The notes beneath the pieces are model-generated. The model searched no databases, was not told where the DNA came from, and saw only the letters and a list, made by a program, of their open reading frames with translations. Below, piece after piece: positions 36,837-44,958 of a stretch of 64,000 nucleotides of DNA. The translations under genes and the position numbers were made by a program. The DNA lies in NCBI RefSeq assembly GCF_003610375.1, contig NZ_RAPZ01000013.1:248001-312000 (forward strand). The letters run 5' to 3'. The first letter of the stretch is position 1, and each line of letters starts with the position of its first letter. Source of the DNA: Sphingomonas sp. PP-CC-1A-547 (GTDB lineage: Bacteria; Pseudomonadota; Alphaproteobacteria; Sphingomonadales; Sphingomonadaceae).

Positions 36837-37406
36837 ATGAAGAAGAAGGACGATTGGGTGACCCAAGAACAGGTCGCCGAGGAATGCGAGAAGCTGCTCG
36901 CCGAGGGTAAGCCGATCCACGCGATCAACGCCAACATGGTCATCGACCGGCTGGGCACGAAAGGACGCCGGACGGTGTACAAATATGTCGAGCTGTGGCG
37001 CACCAGCAAACAAGGCGAGGCAGCGTTGCCGCCGTTTGTGCTGGACGAAGACAAGGCGAAAAACCTTGTGACGGTCTTCACAGGGATGCTGGGCGAGATC
37101 GTTCGGGACGATCGTCAGGCCGCTGCAGAACTCGTCGCGACCGCCGACCGACGCGCGGCGGCGGCGGAGTCCGACAAGCTCAGCTTGCTGGTGAGCCTGG
37201 AAGCAACCGAACAGGAGCGCGAGGACGCGATCGAGAAACTGCGCGTGGCGACCATCGTGATCGAACAGCTTCGTACCGGGGTGGCGACCCAGCAGGAACT
37301 AGCCGTCACCTTCCGCGCCGAACGGGACGAACTGTTGAGGCGATACATGCAACCCTCGCCTGCCCCTCAACCGGATATGATCGACGACTCTTCCCGTCTT
37401 CTTTAG
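36837..37406 (+). CDS. KfrA-like DNA-binding protein
   Basis: The 189-residue protein begins with a helix-turn-helix like the KfrA N-terminal domain (VTQEQVAEECEKLLAEGKPI then NANMVIDRLGTKGRRTVYKYVELWR) and continues as a long coiled coil rich in Ala, Glu and Arg (about 75-170). KfrA proteins bind plasmid DNA and help segregation or regulate partition genes. Its presence in an integrated island suggests plasmid ancestry. A GC-rich hairpin follows the stop. Confidence 0.7.
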   Translation: MKKKDDWVTQEQVAEECEKLLAEGKPIHAINANMVIDRLGTKGRRTVYKYVELWRTSKQGEAALPPFVLDEDKAKNLVTVFTGMLGEIVRDDRQAAAELVATADRRAAAAESDKLSLLVSLEATEQEREDAIEKLRVATIVIEQLRTGVATQQELAVTFRAERDELLRRYMQPSPAPQPDMIDDSSRLL

Positions 37407-37413
37407 GACAAAG

Positions 37414-37438
37414 GCCCGGGCCGTGTTGCGGCCCGGGC
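37414..37438 (+). terminator. GC-rich hairpin after the KfrA-like gene
   Basis: GCCCGGGCC (37414-37422) pairs with GGCCCGGGC (37430-37438) across GTGTTGC. It begins 8 bases after the stop codon. No U-tract follows, so it may act with Rho or only protect the mRNA end. Confidence 0.55.
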
Positions 37439-37576
37439 GATCAATTGGTCTTGTGTTGCCAAGGCCAGTCCGACACGCGTGACGCCACATCGGTCAACCA
37501 AATATTCATGGGCATGGGATTTCGCTTCAGTCGATCCGCTTGCGTAGCCTCAAGCTGGATTCATCGCACTGTGCAT

Positions 37577-37584
37577 TGATGACG
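37577..37584 (+). repeat. Target-site duplication, left copy
   Basis: TGATGACG directly precedes the left inverted repeat of the transposon, and the same 8 bases follow the right inverted repeat at 41223-41230. Confidence 0.9.
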
Positions 37585-37608
37585 GGTAGTGGGTCAGTTT
37601 GAAAACAG
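37585..37608 (+). repeat. Transposon left inverted repeat
   Basis: GGTAGTG-G-GTCAGTTTGAAA-A-CAG. It matches the reverse complement of 41199-41222 at all but two positions (8 and 21). Confidence 0.9.
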
Positions 37609-37645
37609 GGGTGCAAACCAACCGCCGCCCGTGTGATAAGGCGGC

Positions 37646-37867
37646 ATGGACGGTTGGATTATTGCAATAGCAGGACGGATGGCAAACGACGGCTCGTCGT
37701 TCATCGCAATCTTTGTCGTTGGCAGTGACGATCAAGACGCTGCCGAGAAAGCAGTTAGAGACGAGGTGACCGGCACCATCGATATCCTCGAATGCCGCCT
37801 GATGCCGCCCGGCGCTGCACTGGCGTTCAACGTACAGCCGGGAGAAGTAAGACAGCTCACCGCATGA
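37646..37867 (+). CDS. Small hypothetical transposon-borne protein
   Basis: A 73-residue protein that reads as a small soluble fold (WIIAIAGRMANDGSSFIAIFVVGSDDQDAAEKAVRDEV). It is the first gene inside the left transposon end. Its stop overlaps the start of the next gene by 4 bases, so the two are coupled. No family recognised. Confidence 0.6.
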   Translation: MDGWIIAIAGRMANDGSSFIAIFVVGSDDQDAAEKAVRDEVTGTIDILECRLMPPGAALAFNVQPGEVRQLTA

Positions 37868-38085
37868 CGAAGCCCCCAAAGCGCCCGCGCGATCCCAACC
37901 AGCTTGCTAAGCTGATTACCGATATAGCGACGGGCGACGCGAGCGACCTCGAACAGACCACATTTGAGAGGCGCGCCAGCACAGCGGGGACCAAGGGCGG
38001 CCCAGCCCGTGCGAAAGCTCTTACGCCAGCCCAGCGCTCTGAGATTGCCAGCGTGGCAGCATCGGCGCGTTGGAAGAGAGGTTAG
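37864..38085 (+). CDS. Small basic hypothetical protein
   Basis: The 73-residue protein starts MTKPPKRPRDPNQLAKLITDIATGDA and ends LTPAQRSEIASVAASARWKRG with a Gly/Ala/Lys-rich middle. This N- and C-terminal pattern is common to small proteins annotated as hypothetical or RNA-binding on mobile elements. The ATG overlaps the preceding stop (ATGA). Its 3' end overlaps the convergent gene by 4 bases. Confidence 0.65.
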   Translation: MTKPPKRPRDPNQLAKLITDIATGDASDLEQTTFERRASTAGTKGGPARAKALTPAQRSEIASVAASARWKRG

Positions 38086-38579
38086 GCTGCTTCCTCGCCC
38101 TTATCCCGCTCTGCCTGTTCCGCAGCGCGATGCTCGGCAACGTCATCATCGAACGCCAGATAGAAGTTGAGCTGAGGGTCGTCCGGAAAGTTCTTGTTCA
38201 TCCGCTCGACGTCACAGACCGCCCGATAAACGTCATGAGCGATAGCTTCACGGCGCTGTCTAGCTGATTTCTGGCGCTTCGTGGGCGTGCCGCCGGTGTC
38301 GATATCGAAGTAGTGCTTCGTGCTTACCCCGTTATCGAAGAGTGTGACGCACTGCTTCGCGCGGTAGGTGAAACCGCCCGCCTCGTCGTAGCGCTTCTCT
38401 TGCCGAAGCGCCTGCGTCACCTGCCTACGAAAGACTTGGCGGACGTCCTGCGGACGCAGGTTGAGTTTGCCGTTAGCCATCGCCCAATCGATAAAATCAT
38501 TGGGGTCGCCGGAATCTTGACCAGTTTGCGCCGACCACTCTTCCCAATGCCGGATTACCTGTTCGTTGTAGTCGGCCAT
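38082..38579 (-). CDS. Hypothetical protein downstream of the HigA-like gene
   Basis: A 165-residue acidic soluble protein (MADYNEQVIRHWEEWSAQTG). The C-terminal third is rich in Asp, Glu and Ala. It lies 9 bases downstream of the higA-like stop, so it is the third gene of the toxin-antitoxin transcript and may be an accessory or a substrate of the metallopeptidase part. No family recognised. Confidence 0.65.
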   Translation of the reverse strand: MADYNEQVIRHWEEWSAQTGQDSGDPNDFIDWAMANGKLNLRPQDVRQVFRRQVTQALRQEKRYDEAGGFTYRAKQCVTLFDNGVSTKHYFDIDTGGTPTKRQKSARQRREAIAHDVYRAVCDVERMNKNFPDDPQLNFYLAFDDDVAEHRAAEQAERDKGEEAA

Positions 38580-38588
38580 CGGTACCTC

Positions 38589-39722
38589 CTAGAGGCCGGT
38601 CGGGGCGAAATGGCCCCAACCGTCCTTGAAACTCCAATCCATCAGATGCTCGCGCACCCCAATCTGATATTCTCGTAGCCAGCCCCACTTTTTGGTCCGG
38701 TTCTGAATTTGGCCAACCACGATTGCCGGATGAACCTCTGCACGCGCGGCAAATTTCAGCACGTCATCACGGGAGATGAACGGGCTCTTCCTCGCGATGA
38801 ATGAGTCAAGCAGAACGCGCGGGATGCAAAACTCACCGGCAGCCTCGTTAGCCAGCCTCTCGCATTCAATGATCGTATCTGTTCCGGTATCGCTATCGAC
38901 CGGCGCAAACGTCTCTTCCTTGCCGTCCCCGTTAAGAATGTGCTCAATCTCGTGCCTGAGTACGAAACAGAAGTTGTCCAAACGGTCCAAGCGAAGCGTC
39001 ATGCCAATCACAGGCTGACCGCCAAGCCACACGCAAACGCCGTCGATCTTCGATCCCGGCAGTGCTTCCACGAGGACGAAACGCACCCCGCACTTGTGCA
39101 GGATACCGGGAATATGGGTTAGGTCGTCCTTGATCAGCATGTGCTCGCGGATCGAACTCAGGCTGTCCCGAAGCCGCTTTTCAGAATACAGTGGGCACTC
39201 GATCTGCTCGGCGATTTTCCGAACGCGGTTCAACCATACATACTGACTCTCAGTGGTTCCGGCGTAGTCGTCGCTCTTCCTCGCAGCATGGGCGAGAAGC
39301 GGGGCATCGCTCACGAATGGGATATCTTCAATCCTATTCTTGCCAAAAAATCGCATCATTTGAAGGTCGAGCAGAGCGGGCTCGGCATCCTCGATCCATC
39401 CGCGCTTGATCATTTCCCGCACGGGAAATTTGGAAACCCAAGAGGCGCGCGTCCGCACGCCGGGGTCTGCCTTCCTGGCCTTCTGCAAATCATACATCTT
39501 CTGCAAGTTCATGAAGAACTCCGCAGGCATATCGAACGCATCGCCCAACGCAATTGCGGTGTCAGGGGTAATCGACGTCGCCCCCTTAATCAGCTTGTTC
39601 AGCTGACTAACGTCCATGCCGAGAATGTAGGCGAGGTCAGCCTGCGCCCAGCCACGGACATCCAGCTCTTCCTCAATGAATGTGCCGGGATGATCCGCCG
39701 GCAATGGTGCGGCCTTTGCCAT
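38589..39722 (-). CDS. higA: HigA-like antitoxin fused to an ImmA/IrrE-type metallopeptidase
   Basis: The 377-residue protein joins an XRE helix-turn-helix (GWAQADLAYILGMDVSQLNKLIKGATSITPDTAIALGDAF, about 24-64) to an ImmA/IrrE-type zinc peptidase with HEIEH (His257, Glu258, His261) in FVLRHEIEHILNGD. Such fusions accompany RelE/HigB toxins and may cleave a repressor or the partner. The start is the ATG at 39722, overlapping the HigB-like stop by one base (TGATG). It follows the toxin gene, which is the higBA order. Confidence 0.85.
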   Translation of the reverse strand: MAKAAPLPADHPGTFIEEELDVRGWAQADLAYILGMDVSQLNKLIKGATSITPDTAIALGDAFDMPAEFFMNLQKMYDLQKARKADPGVRTRASWVSKFPVREMIKRGWIEDAEPALLDLQMMRFFGKNRIEDIPFVSDAPLLAHAARKSDDYAGTTESQYVWLNRVRKIAEQIECPLYSEKRLRDSLSSIREHMLIKDDLTHIPGILHKCGVRFVLVEALPGSKIDGVCVWLGGQPVIGMTLRLDRLDNFCFVLRHEIEHILNGDGKEETFAPVDSDTGTDTIIECERLANEAAGEFCIPRVLLDSFIARKSPFISRDDVLKFAARAEVHPAIVVGQIQNRTKKWGWLREYQIGVREHLMDWSFKDGWGHFAPTGL

Positions 39723-40018
39723 CAATGGTAATCCTCAATCTTCAATATAGTGATCGTCTGCGGTTCCGTTTCTTCATCCATCTCGAAAACCATTCGATAC
39801 TGATCGTTCAACCGAATTGACCGCTGACCCTCACGATCCCCTCTCAATTTCTCGTAATGCAGGCTCTTCCAATTCCGCAGTGAACGGTCGTCGATCGCAG
39901 CGCGAAGGACGGTCAGCTTGCGCCGGGCCGATTTGATCACCGCGACCGGGAGGCGGGTTGATCCCGCTTCATCCGTCTCGATGAGGCTCAGCCCTGGCTC
40001 TGCGAACTCGATCCTCAT
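39722..40018 (-). CDS. higB: HigB/RelE-type toxin
   Basis: A 98-residue protein of the RelE/ParE superfamily, HigB group: ARRKLTVLRAAIDDRSLRNW, LRGDREGQRSIRLNDQYRMVFEMDE and a C-terminal TITILKIEDYH. The order toxin then antitoxin on one transcript is typical of higBA. By family analogy it is a ribosome-dependent mRNA interferase. No in-frame damage is seen. Confidence 0.85.
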   Translation of the reverse strand: MRIEFAEPGLSLIETDEAGSTRLPVAVIKSARRKLTVLRAAIDDRSLRNWKSLHYEKLRGDREGQRSIRLNDQYRMVFEMDEETEPQTITILKIEDYH

Positions 40019-40127
40019 TGAGGCCTAGTACCACACCGGGAATGTGACACGCAACGATAAGTTGATTACTAATGCCAAACTGACCCTTATGCTTGACTGG
40101 AGAGTCGAAGAGTTAGACACAGGGGGC

Positions 40128-41000
40128 GTGAACAGGCTCTCGAATGATGATCGCGCGAAAACCCTTCATTTTCTCTGCGAGGGAATGAGCATTCGCGCCA
40201 TCACGCGGCTGACCGGCGCGAGCAAGAATACTGTCGCGAAGCTGCTGATAGACGCTGGGAAAGCATGCGCCGCCTATCACGACGCCAACGTGCGCAACGT
40301 CAAAGCAGCCCGCGTGCAGGTCGATGAAATCTGGTCGTTCACCTACGCCAAACAGAAAAGCGTCGCTACCGAGAAGGAAGCGCCGGAAGGCGTTGGGGAT
40401 ACGTGGACGTGGACCGCGCACGATCCCGATAGCAAGTTGATCGTCTCGTATCTCGTTGGCGGTCGCGATGCAGAATATGCGATGAGGTTCATGGACGACT
40501 TGGCGTCGCGCCTCGCCAGCCGAGTCCAACTGACGAGCGACGGTCACCGCGCCTATCTGGAAGCCATAGAGGGCGATTTTGGGGCCGATGTGGACTATGC
40601 GCGGCTTGTGGAGCTGTATGGCAACACGATCGGCGCACCGGGCCGCTACAGCCCCGCCGAATGCACAGGCAGCAAGAAAATCGATCGCGAAGGCAACCCG
40701 GATATCGCGCACGTCTCGACAAGCTATGTTGAACGCCAGACCCTGACCATCCGCTTGCACATGCGCCGCTTCACCCGCGTGACCAACGCCTTCACAAAGA
40801 AGGTCGAGAACCACGCGCACGCCGTCGCGCTCCACATGATGTATTACAATTTTGTCCGCATTCATAAGACGAAGCGCATCACCCCAGCGATGGCCGCTGG
40901 CGTGGCTGATCGGCTTTGGCAGATTGCGGATATCACGAAGCTGATTGAGGATGCCGAAGCTGCCCCGGCAAAGCGCGGGCCTTACGAGAACGCCTCATGA
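40128..41000 (+). CDS. IS1-type DDE transposase
   Basis: From the GTG at 40128 the protein has 290 residues: an N-terminal helix-turn-helix (LHFLCEGMSIRAITRLTGASKNTVAKLLIDAG), then a DDE core with Asp66 (QVDEIWSF), Asp138 (TSDGHRAY) and Glu202 (YVERQTLTIRLHMRRFTRVTNAF). The frame is open to 40044, but the family-like part begins at the GTG. It probably mobilises the 3.6-kb transposon that contains it. Proteins of this type are usually annotated IS1 family. Confidence 0.85.
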   Translation: MNRLSNDDRAKTLHFLCEGMSIRAITRLTGASKNTVAKLLIDAGKACAAYHDANVRNVKAARVQVDEIWSFTYAKQKSVATEKEAPEGVGDTWTWTAHDPDSKLIVSYLVGGRDAEYAMRFMDDLASRLASRVQLTSDGHRAYLEAIEGDFGADVDYARLVELYGNTIGAPGRYSPAECTGSKKIDREGNPDIAHVSTSYVERQTLTIRLHMRRFTRVTNAFTKKVENHAHAVALHMMYYNFVRIHKTKRITPAMAAGVADRLWQIADITKLIEDAEAAPAKRGPYENAS

Positions 41001-41146
41001 TGGCATCCTTCAAAATTGAGACGCTCAGCCACCCTACCAACGGACTCGTGGCGGCAAATATCTATTACCCGACCGACCCTTCAACGTTGCTCGTCGGGAC
41101 CGACTACATCTACCGATCGCACGAGGAGGCAGAGGGGGAGACGTGA
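40997..41146 (+). CDS. Short coupled frame after the transposase (49 residues)
   Basis: ATG at 40997 overlaps the transposase stop (ATGA). The product begins MMASFKIETLSHPTNG and is followed by a third overlapping frame from a GTG at 41143 (GTGATCGCCATTATTAAAAA), 19 codons, which ends at 41202 inside the right inverted repeat. The nested overlaps suggest coupling, but expression of either short frame is not shown. Confidence 0.4.
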   Translation: MMASFKIETLSHPTNGLVAANIYYPTDPSTLLVGTDYIYRSHEEAEGET

Positions 41147-41198
41147 TCGCCATTATTAAAAAGGCATTTCCAGATCATCCCGTCGCGCGAAAGTTCGA

Positions 41199-41222
41199 CT
41201 GATTTCAAACTGACACACTACC
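41199..41222 (-). repeat. Transposon right inverted repeat
   Basis: On the minus strand it reads GGTAGTG-T-GTCAGTTTGAAA-T-CAG, matching 37585-37608 at 22 of 24 positions. Confidence 0.9.
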
Positions 41223-41230
41223 TGATGACG
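41223..41230 (+). repeat. Target-site duplication, right copy
   Basis: TGATGACG, identical to 37577-37584. Confidence 0.9.
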
Positions 41231-41694
41231 CAGGAGCTGGCTTTGAAGATCATGCATCTGGTTGGCAGACCAAAGATTTCCTTAACGGCCTTATGCTCCC
41301 GTTAAAGGAGGTGCAAAGCGATGTCGGCAGCAGGATACCCGCGATTTTTAGTTTTCCGTGTACTGACCGCTGCTCTCCATACAGGATGTCCTGGTAGCGA
41401 TGAGTCGGACGCCAGCGCGATCCTCTGGAAATTAGGGTATCGGCGCAATCGTGCCCAAACTTGGGGTGGAAGCGGCGTGGATCGATACGCGGTCGCTTGA
41501 CGCAACGGTTACCCATCATGCTGACGGTCCCCGCAGCGTCCAGCATAGCCAGGTCGATCTTGTGACGGCGCGCCCATCGCTTGCCGATGGCCGAAATTAG
41601 CTGGGTAGTCGGTCCGGTTTAGAGCGTTTAATTCATTAGATTTCCCCCTGCTTGCTTGGGCTCGAGTCCCAAGCCGAGCAAGACGAAGCCGTAC
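41231..41694. other. Island sequence next to the transposon, no confident gene
   Basis: Together with 37439-37576 this was contiguous before the transposon inserted. A minus-strand frame (41250-41546, 98 codons) has no recognisable family. No promoter or RNA is evident. Confidence 0.45.
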
Positions 41695-42309
41695 CTATGG
41701 TCTGGTGTTTTCCGGCGGGGATATTGCTGGCTCGACTTGCAGCCACAGCCGCTGCGCGTGTCGTTTTAGGGCACGCCGAACTGTGGCGAGGTCGTCCAAA
41801 GATATGGCGAGATGATCGGCCAGCGCCTGACCGCGCAAGCCAAGGCCGATCCCGTCGATCAGCTTCGCCTGCGTCGCGGACGCGGCTGCCAAACGGTCGA
41901 GCACGTCCGCGCAGATCCGACGGACACGCTCGGTCTCGATGATATCGTCGGCAGATTGGACAGTGTAGCCGCCGATCGCCATCTGCTCGGCCAGCACTTC
42001 GACCGGGATCGATACCGGATCTTCCGCCCGCCGCTCACGAGATCGGCGGGCAGTCGATGCGATGCTGCGCATGATGCCGGCGAGAAACTGCTCGCCGGTA
42101 ATACCTTCCCGGCAGGACCGCGACGTCAGCGCCCTTGTAACGGCGTCATGCAGCAGATCGCGTCCTTCGCCCGCGTAGTCGCCGGCAAGGTGATCAGCAG
42201 TCCGTCCAATCGTGGCGTGTGGTTTCAGGTCGAGTCGACCGATGACCGTCTCCACCTCGGCGCGTGACAACGGTCGGAAGCCATCCTGCGGCACGAAAGG
42301 TTTGGACAT
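41695..42309 (-). CDS. Sigma-70-like / helix-turn-helix protein
   Basis: The 204-residue protein has a region resembling sigma region 2 (GRDLLHDAVTRALTSRSCREGITGEQFLAGIMRSIASTARRSRER) and a C-terminal region-4-like helix-turn-helix (LGLRGQALADHLAISLDDLATVRRALKRHAQRL). It could be an extracytoplasmic-type sigma factor for the island or a structural relative without that role. It is the last of six minus-strand genes from 46470 to 41695. Confidence 0.55.
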   Translation of the reverse strand: MSKPFVPQDGFRPLSRAEVETVIGRLDLKPHATIGRTADHLAGDYAGEGRDLLHDAVTRALTSRSCREGITGEQFLAGIMRSIASTARRSRERRAEDPVSIPVEVLAEQMAIGGYTVQSADDIIETERVRRICADVLDRLAAASATQAKLIDGIGLGLRGQALADHLAISLDDLATVRRALKRHAQRLWLQVEPAISPPENTRP

Positions 42310-42459
42310 GCCGGTCCTACCTTATCATGCGCCGAAGGAACAATTTGCAGACAGGCTGTCCGAATTTTTCCGCACCGGCGCATGAATGTGTAGGGGCAGT
42401 TTTGTCATGCCGGCAGGATTAGCCGCTACCGGTAAAGCAACACTGAACGTGACCGTTCG

Positions 42460-43344
42460 TCAGGCGGCATCCTGATCCAACCACGGTGCCAGTGCGATCG
42501 CGTCGTTCGCCGCTTTCCCGATCTGCGCCGCGAACCGCGCATCACGCCGTGCCTGTAGCGCGGCTACATACCCGCGACCCGGCATCAGTTGGATGATCCG
42601 GCGCAAGATACGGTCTTCGACCACGTTCACCTCCGCCCGACCGTCGAGCATTTGCCGCCAGCGAGCGAGCAGCAGTACTTCGGACACGCAGTCGCCTTCG
42701 CAGACCTCCTTGACCAAATGCCATTGTCCAGCCTCGATCAACTTCGCCACCGCCGCAGGCTTTGCCGTCCATTTGCCAGGCAGATCCAGCGCGGCCAACA
42801 TCTCGGTCTGATGGACGGGTTTCATGGCAAAGCCGCCCGTAAAAATCCGCAACAAGTCGACGTGACGGGCCGCGCTCTTGCCGCCGAACGCCAACCAACC
42901 CCACCCACGCGGCAGGGTGAGCCCGTGGCGGGCGCAGCCGGCGATGAGTAACGGGACGTCGTGCATGCTTCCGCCCCAAGAGCACAATTCCGTATCGGCA
43001 GGTGTATCCGCCAATTCCTTCAGGATACCGGCGAGCACGCCCCGTTCATCACACTCGGGTGCCGAATATGTAACGAACCGGCTGACGTCGATACCGCCGT
43101 CGGCATGCTCGCGCGCGATCAGGATCGAGGCGGTCGTGATCGTCTGGAACGGCCACCGCGGAGTCTTCAGCGGGTCTTCGCTGCGGGTGTAGCCCGGCCG
43201 GCTGGGGCGGTCGCTGTCATCCGGCACCCACCGCTCCATTGCCTGATAGCGGCGGTGGGCGGTGCGATCTAGGACGGCCGACTCGAGATCGAGGACGACA
43301 TAGGTGCGCGGGCCGCGAGGCGGGGCGGGAAGTTCGAGCTTCAT
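42460..43344 (-). CDS. PolB-like 3'-5' exonuclease, divergent
   Basis: The 294-residue protein has the DEDD-type exonuclease outline: DLE (Asp19, Glu21) in YVVLDLESAV, Asp129 in SWGGSMHDVPLL, and Asp218 in CEGDCVSEVLLLARW. It resembles the predicted PolB-type exonucleases (PF10108), like the protein encoded at 45652. The start is the ATG at 43344. It probably degrades DNA or RNA 3' to 5'. Its nucleotide substrate is unknown. Confidence 0.65.
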   Translation of the reverse strand: MKLELPAPPRGPRTYVVLDLESAVLDRTAHRRYQAMERWVPDDSDRPSRPGYTRSEDPLKTPRWPFQTITTASILIAREHADGGIDVSRFVTYSAPECDERGVLAGILKELADTPADTELCSWGGSMHDVPLLIAGCARHGLTLPRGWGWLAFGGKSAARHVDLLRIFTGGFAMKPVHQTEMLAALDLPGKWTAKPAAVAKLIEAGQWHLVKEVCEGDCVSEVLLLARWRQMLDGRAEVNVVEDRILRRIIQLMPGRGYVAALQARRDARFAAQIGKAANDAIALAPWLDQDAA

Positions 43345-43399
43345 GATTATCTCCAGCTTGCAAGGGTGGCGCCGGACGCGGGCGCGCCGGCGCATAAAG

Positions 43400-43939
43400 T
43401 CAGCCGAAGCGAACGACCGTTTCGGCCGGCACAGCGTCCGGCTCGATCCAGTCCTGACCAGTCGGCAGGAAGCGGTTGCTCGCCAGCAGCGTGTCGCCCA
43501 TCCTCGCCGCCCTGGCCTTGATGCGCTTCATCGCCAGCTGACGGCCTGTGCCGATGTCCCGCGGCTTACCAGCCACGCGGACGAGGCTTCCGCGCCGATC
43601 AACGACGAAGTGTTCGCCCGCACGGATGCTGACGAGGGTGAGCGGGGCGGTGTCGTTCACGGCATGGGGCACCAGCTTGTCGATAACATCAACCGTCAAA
43701 ACCTCGCGGTATGCCAGGCTGAAGCTGGTCGGCTTCGTCGCCTTTGTGCTGGCCCAGCCCGAATAGATGACGTCCTTGCCCAGCAACTGCGCGACACGGG
43801 CGAGTTCCATGCCGACCTGAAAGCTCATCTCCTCGCCGGACGAAAACGCTAGGCAATCGTTTGCGAGTTTGAACCTCGGCCAACCCATTTCGACCCGCAG
43901 GGCAAGCATCAGGTTCTGGTGGCGAAGCATTATTTCCAT
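43400..43939 (-). CDS. Hypothetical protein of the exonuclease/AAA cassette
   Basis: The 179-residue protein starts at Met (MEIMLRHQNLMLALRVEMG) and has a beta-rich middle (APLTLVSIRAGEHFVVDRRGSLVRV). No family is recognised. It lies between the divergent exonuclease and the AAA ATPase, on the same strand. The frame is open upstream to 44209, but that part overlaps the AAA gene. Confidence 0.55.
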   Translation of the reverse strand: MEIMLRHQNLMLALRVEMGWPRFKLANDCLAFSSGEEMSFQVGMELARVAQLLGKDVIYSGWASTKATKPTSFSLAYREVLTVDVIDKLVPHAVNDTAPLTLVSIRAGEHFVVDRRGSLVRVAGKPRDIGTGRQLAMKRIKARAARMGDTLLASNRFLPTGQDWIEPDAVPAETVVRFG

Positions 43940-44028
43940 CGTTTCATTCCTTTGGTGACGGCCTGTGGCCGGAGCATTTTTCCCGTCTTCTACGGTGCTC
44001 GATCCCGACTTCCAGTTGGCCCGCTCAT

Positions 44029-44958
44029 TCAGTTGAGCGTGCGAGGCACGTGTCGCCCGGACACCGCCACGAGCGTCTCGATCGCTCGGCGCAACCGGCG
44101 AAGGGAACGCGTGTTGCGGAATAGACGAAGCAGCGCCGTCTGCGCCGCTGCCTCGACGCGCGGCAGCGCCGATGGTGGCAGGCCGAAGTCGCGGGCGATG
44201 TCTCGCCACAGGCTGGCGACGATCATTTCGGCGTGAGCCGGCCCGGGGCCGAGCACTTCCACCACCTCGACCCGCGACAGCAACGCCTCCGGCAGACGAT
44301 CGATGCGATTGGCGGTGAGGATCCAGTTGACGTGCGAGAGGTCAATCTCGGCTGCTAGACAGCCATCGAAATACCGGCTGGACGTCGACCGATCCAGCAA
44401 CCCGAGCAACGTGGCGACAGGATCGCCCAAATCGCCTGATGCCGCCTTCTCGACCTCGTCAACGACGATCACCGGGTTGGCGATGCCCGTGCGCAACATC
44501 GCCATCGCGGCGAAGTTGGGCTGCGGGTGGCGAAAGCCGCGTGGACTGCCGGCGAGTTCGGCATTGCTGCTTGCACCTGCGAGCGACAGGATCGCGCTGC
44601 TACAGCCGGAAAGCTCACCAATCCGGCGCGCCAGATGCGTCTTGCCCGCACCAGCGGGGCCGACCAGCAACAACGGACGGAACGACAGCCAAGGCAGTCC
44701 CGCCCGTAGCTGCAATGTCGCCTGATCGGCGAGACGACCGATTACGGCATCCATCCACGGCGCTTCTGCCCGCAAAGTTGCGGCAATGTGCGACTCGTTG
44801 CCGCGGGTCCTCGCCAGCATGGGCGCGCCTGCCAGCGGCAAAGGCGTCGTCAGCGGTGAGTACACGTCGCCGATCGAAGCGATACACTTGTTCGCCTCAT
44901 TGCCGTAGGTCGGAATCGACACACAGGGGCGGACGTGCGGCTTTCCGTCGACCACCAT
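44029..44958 (-). CDS. Lon-like AAA+ ATPase
   Basis: The 309-residue protein has an AAA module with Walker A GPAGAGKT (100-107), Walker B VIVVDEVEKA (163-172) and sensor-1 region ILTANRID. The segment between them (SPRGFRHPQPNFAAMAMLRTG) and DEVEKA resembles Lon proteases, but no Lon protease domain (Ser-Lys dyad) is attached. Its start overlaps the upstream gene's stop by one base (TGATG). It may load or drive the two exonucleases or an unknown partner. Confidence 0.78.
   Translation of the reverse strand: MVVDGKPHVRPCVSIPTYGNEANKCIASIGDVYSPLTTPLPLAGAPMLARTRGNESHIAATLRAEAPWMDAVIGRLADQATLQLRAGLPWLSFRPLLLVGPAGAGKTHLARRIGELSGCSSAILSLAGASSNAELAGSPRGFRHPQPNFAAMAMLRTGIANPVIVVDEVEKAASGDLGDPVATLLGLLDRSTSSRYFDGCLAAEIDLSHVNWILTANRIDRLPEALLSRVEVVEVLGPGPAHAEMIVASLWRDIARDFGLPPSALPRVEAAAQTALLRLFRNTRSLRRLRRAIETLVAVSGRHVPRTLN

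Larger units (their letters stand above)
37585..41222. mobile_element. 3638-bp IS1-type transposon carrying a toxin-antitoxin module
   Basis: The element has 24-bp inverted ends (22 of 24 identical) starting GGTAGTG, and a perfect 8-bp target duplication TGATGACG on both sides. It contains a DDE transposase of the IS1-annotated type, two small plus-strand genes, a hypothetical gene, higA-like and higB-like genes, and very short frames after the transposase. The duplication length fits IS1 or IS1595-type transposition. The intact ends and duplication argue for a fairly recent insertion into the island. Confidence 0.88.
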
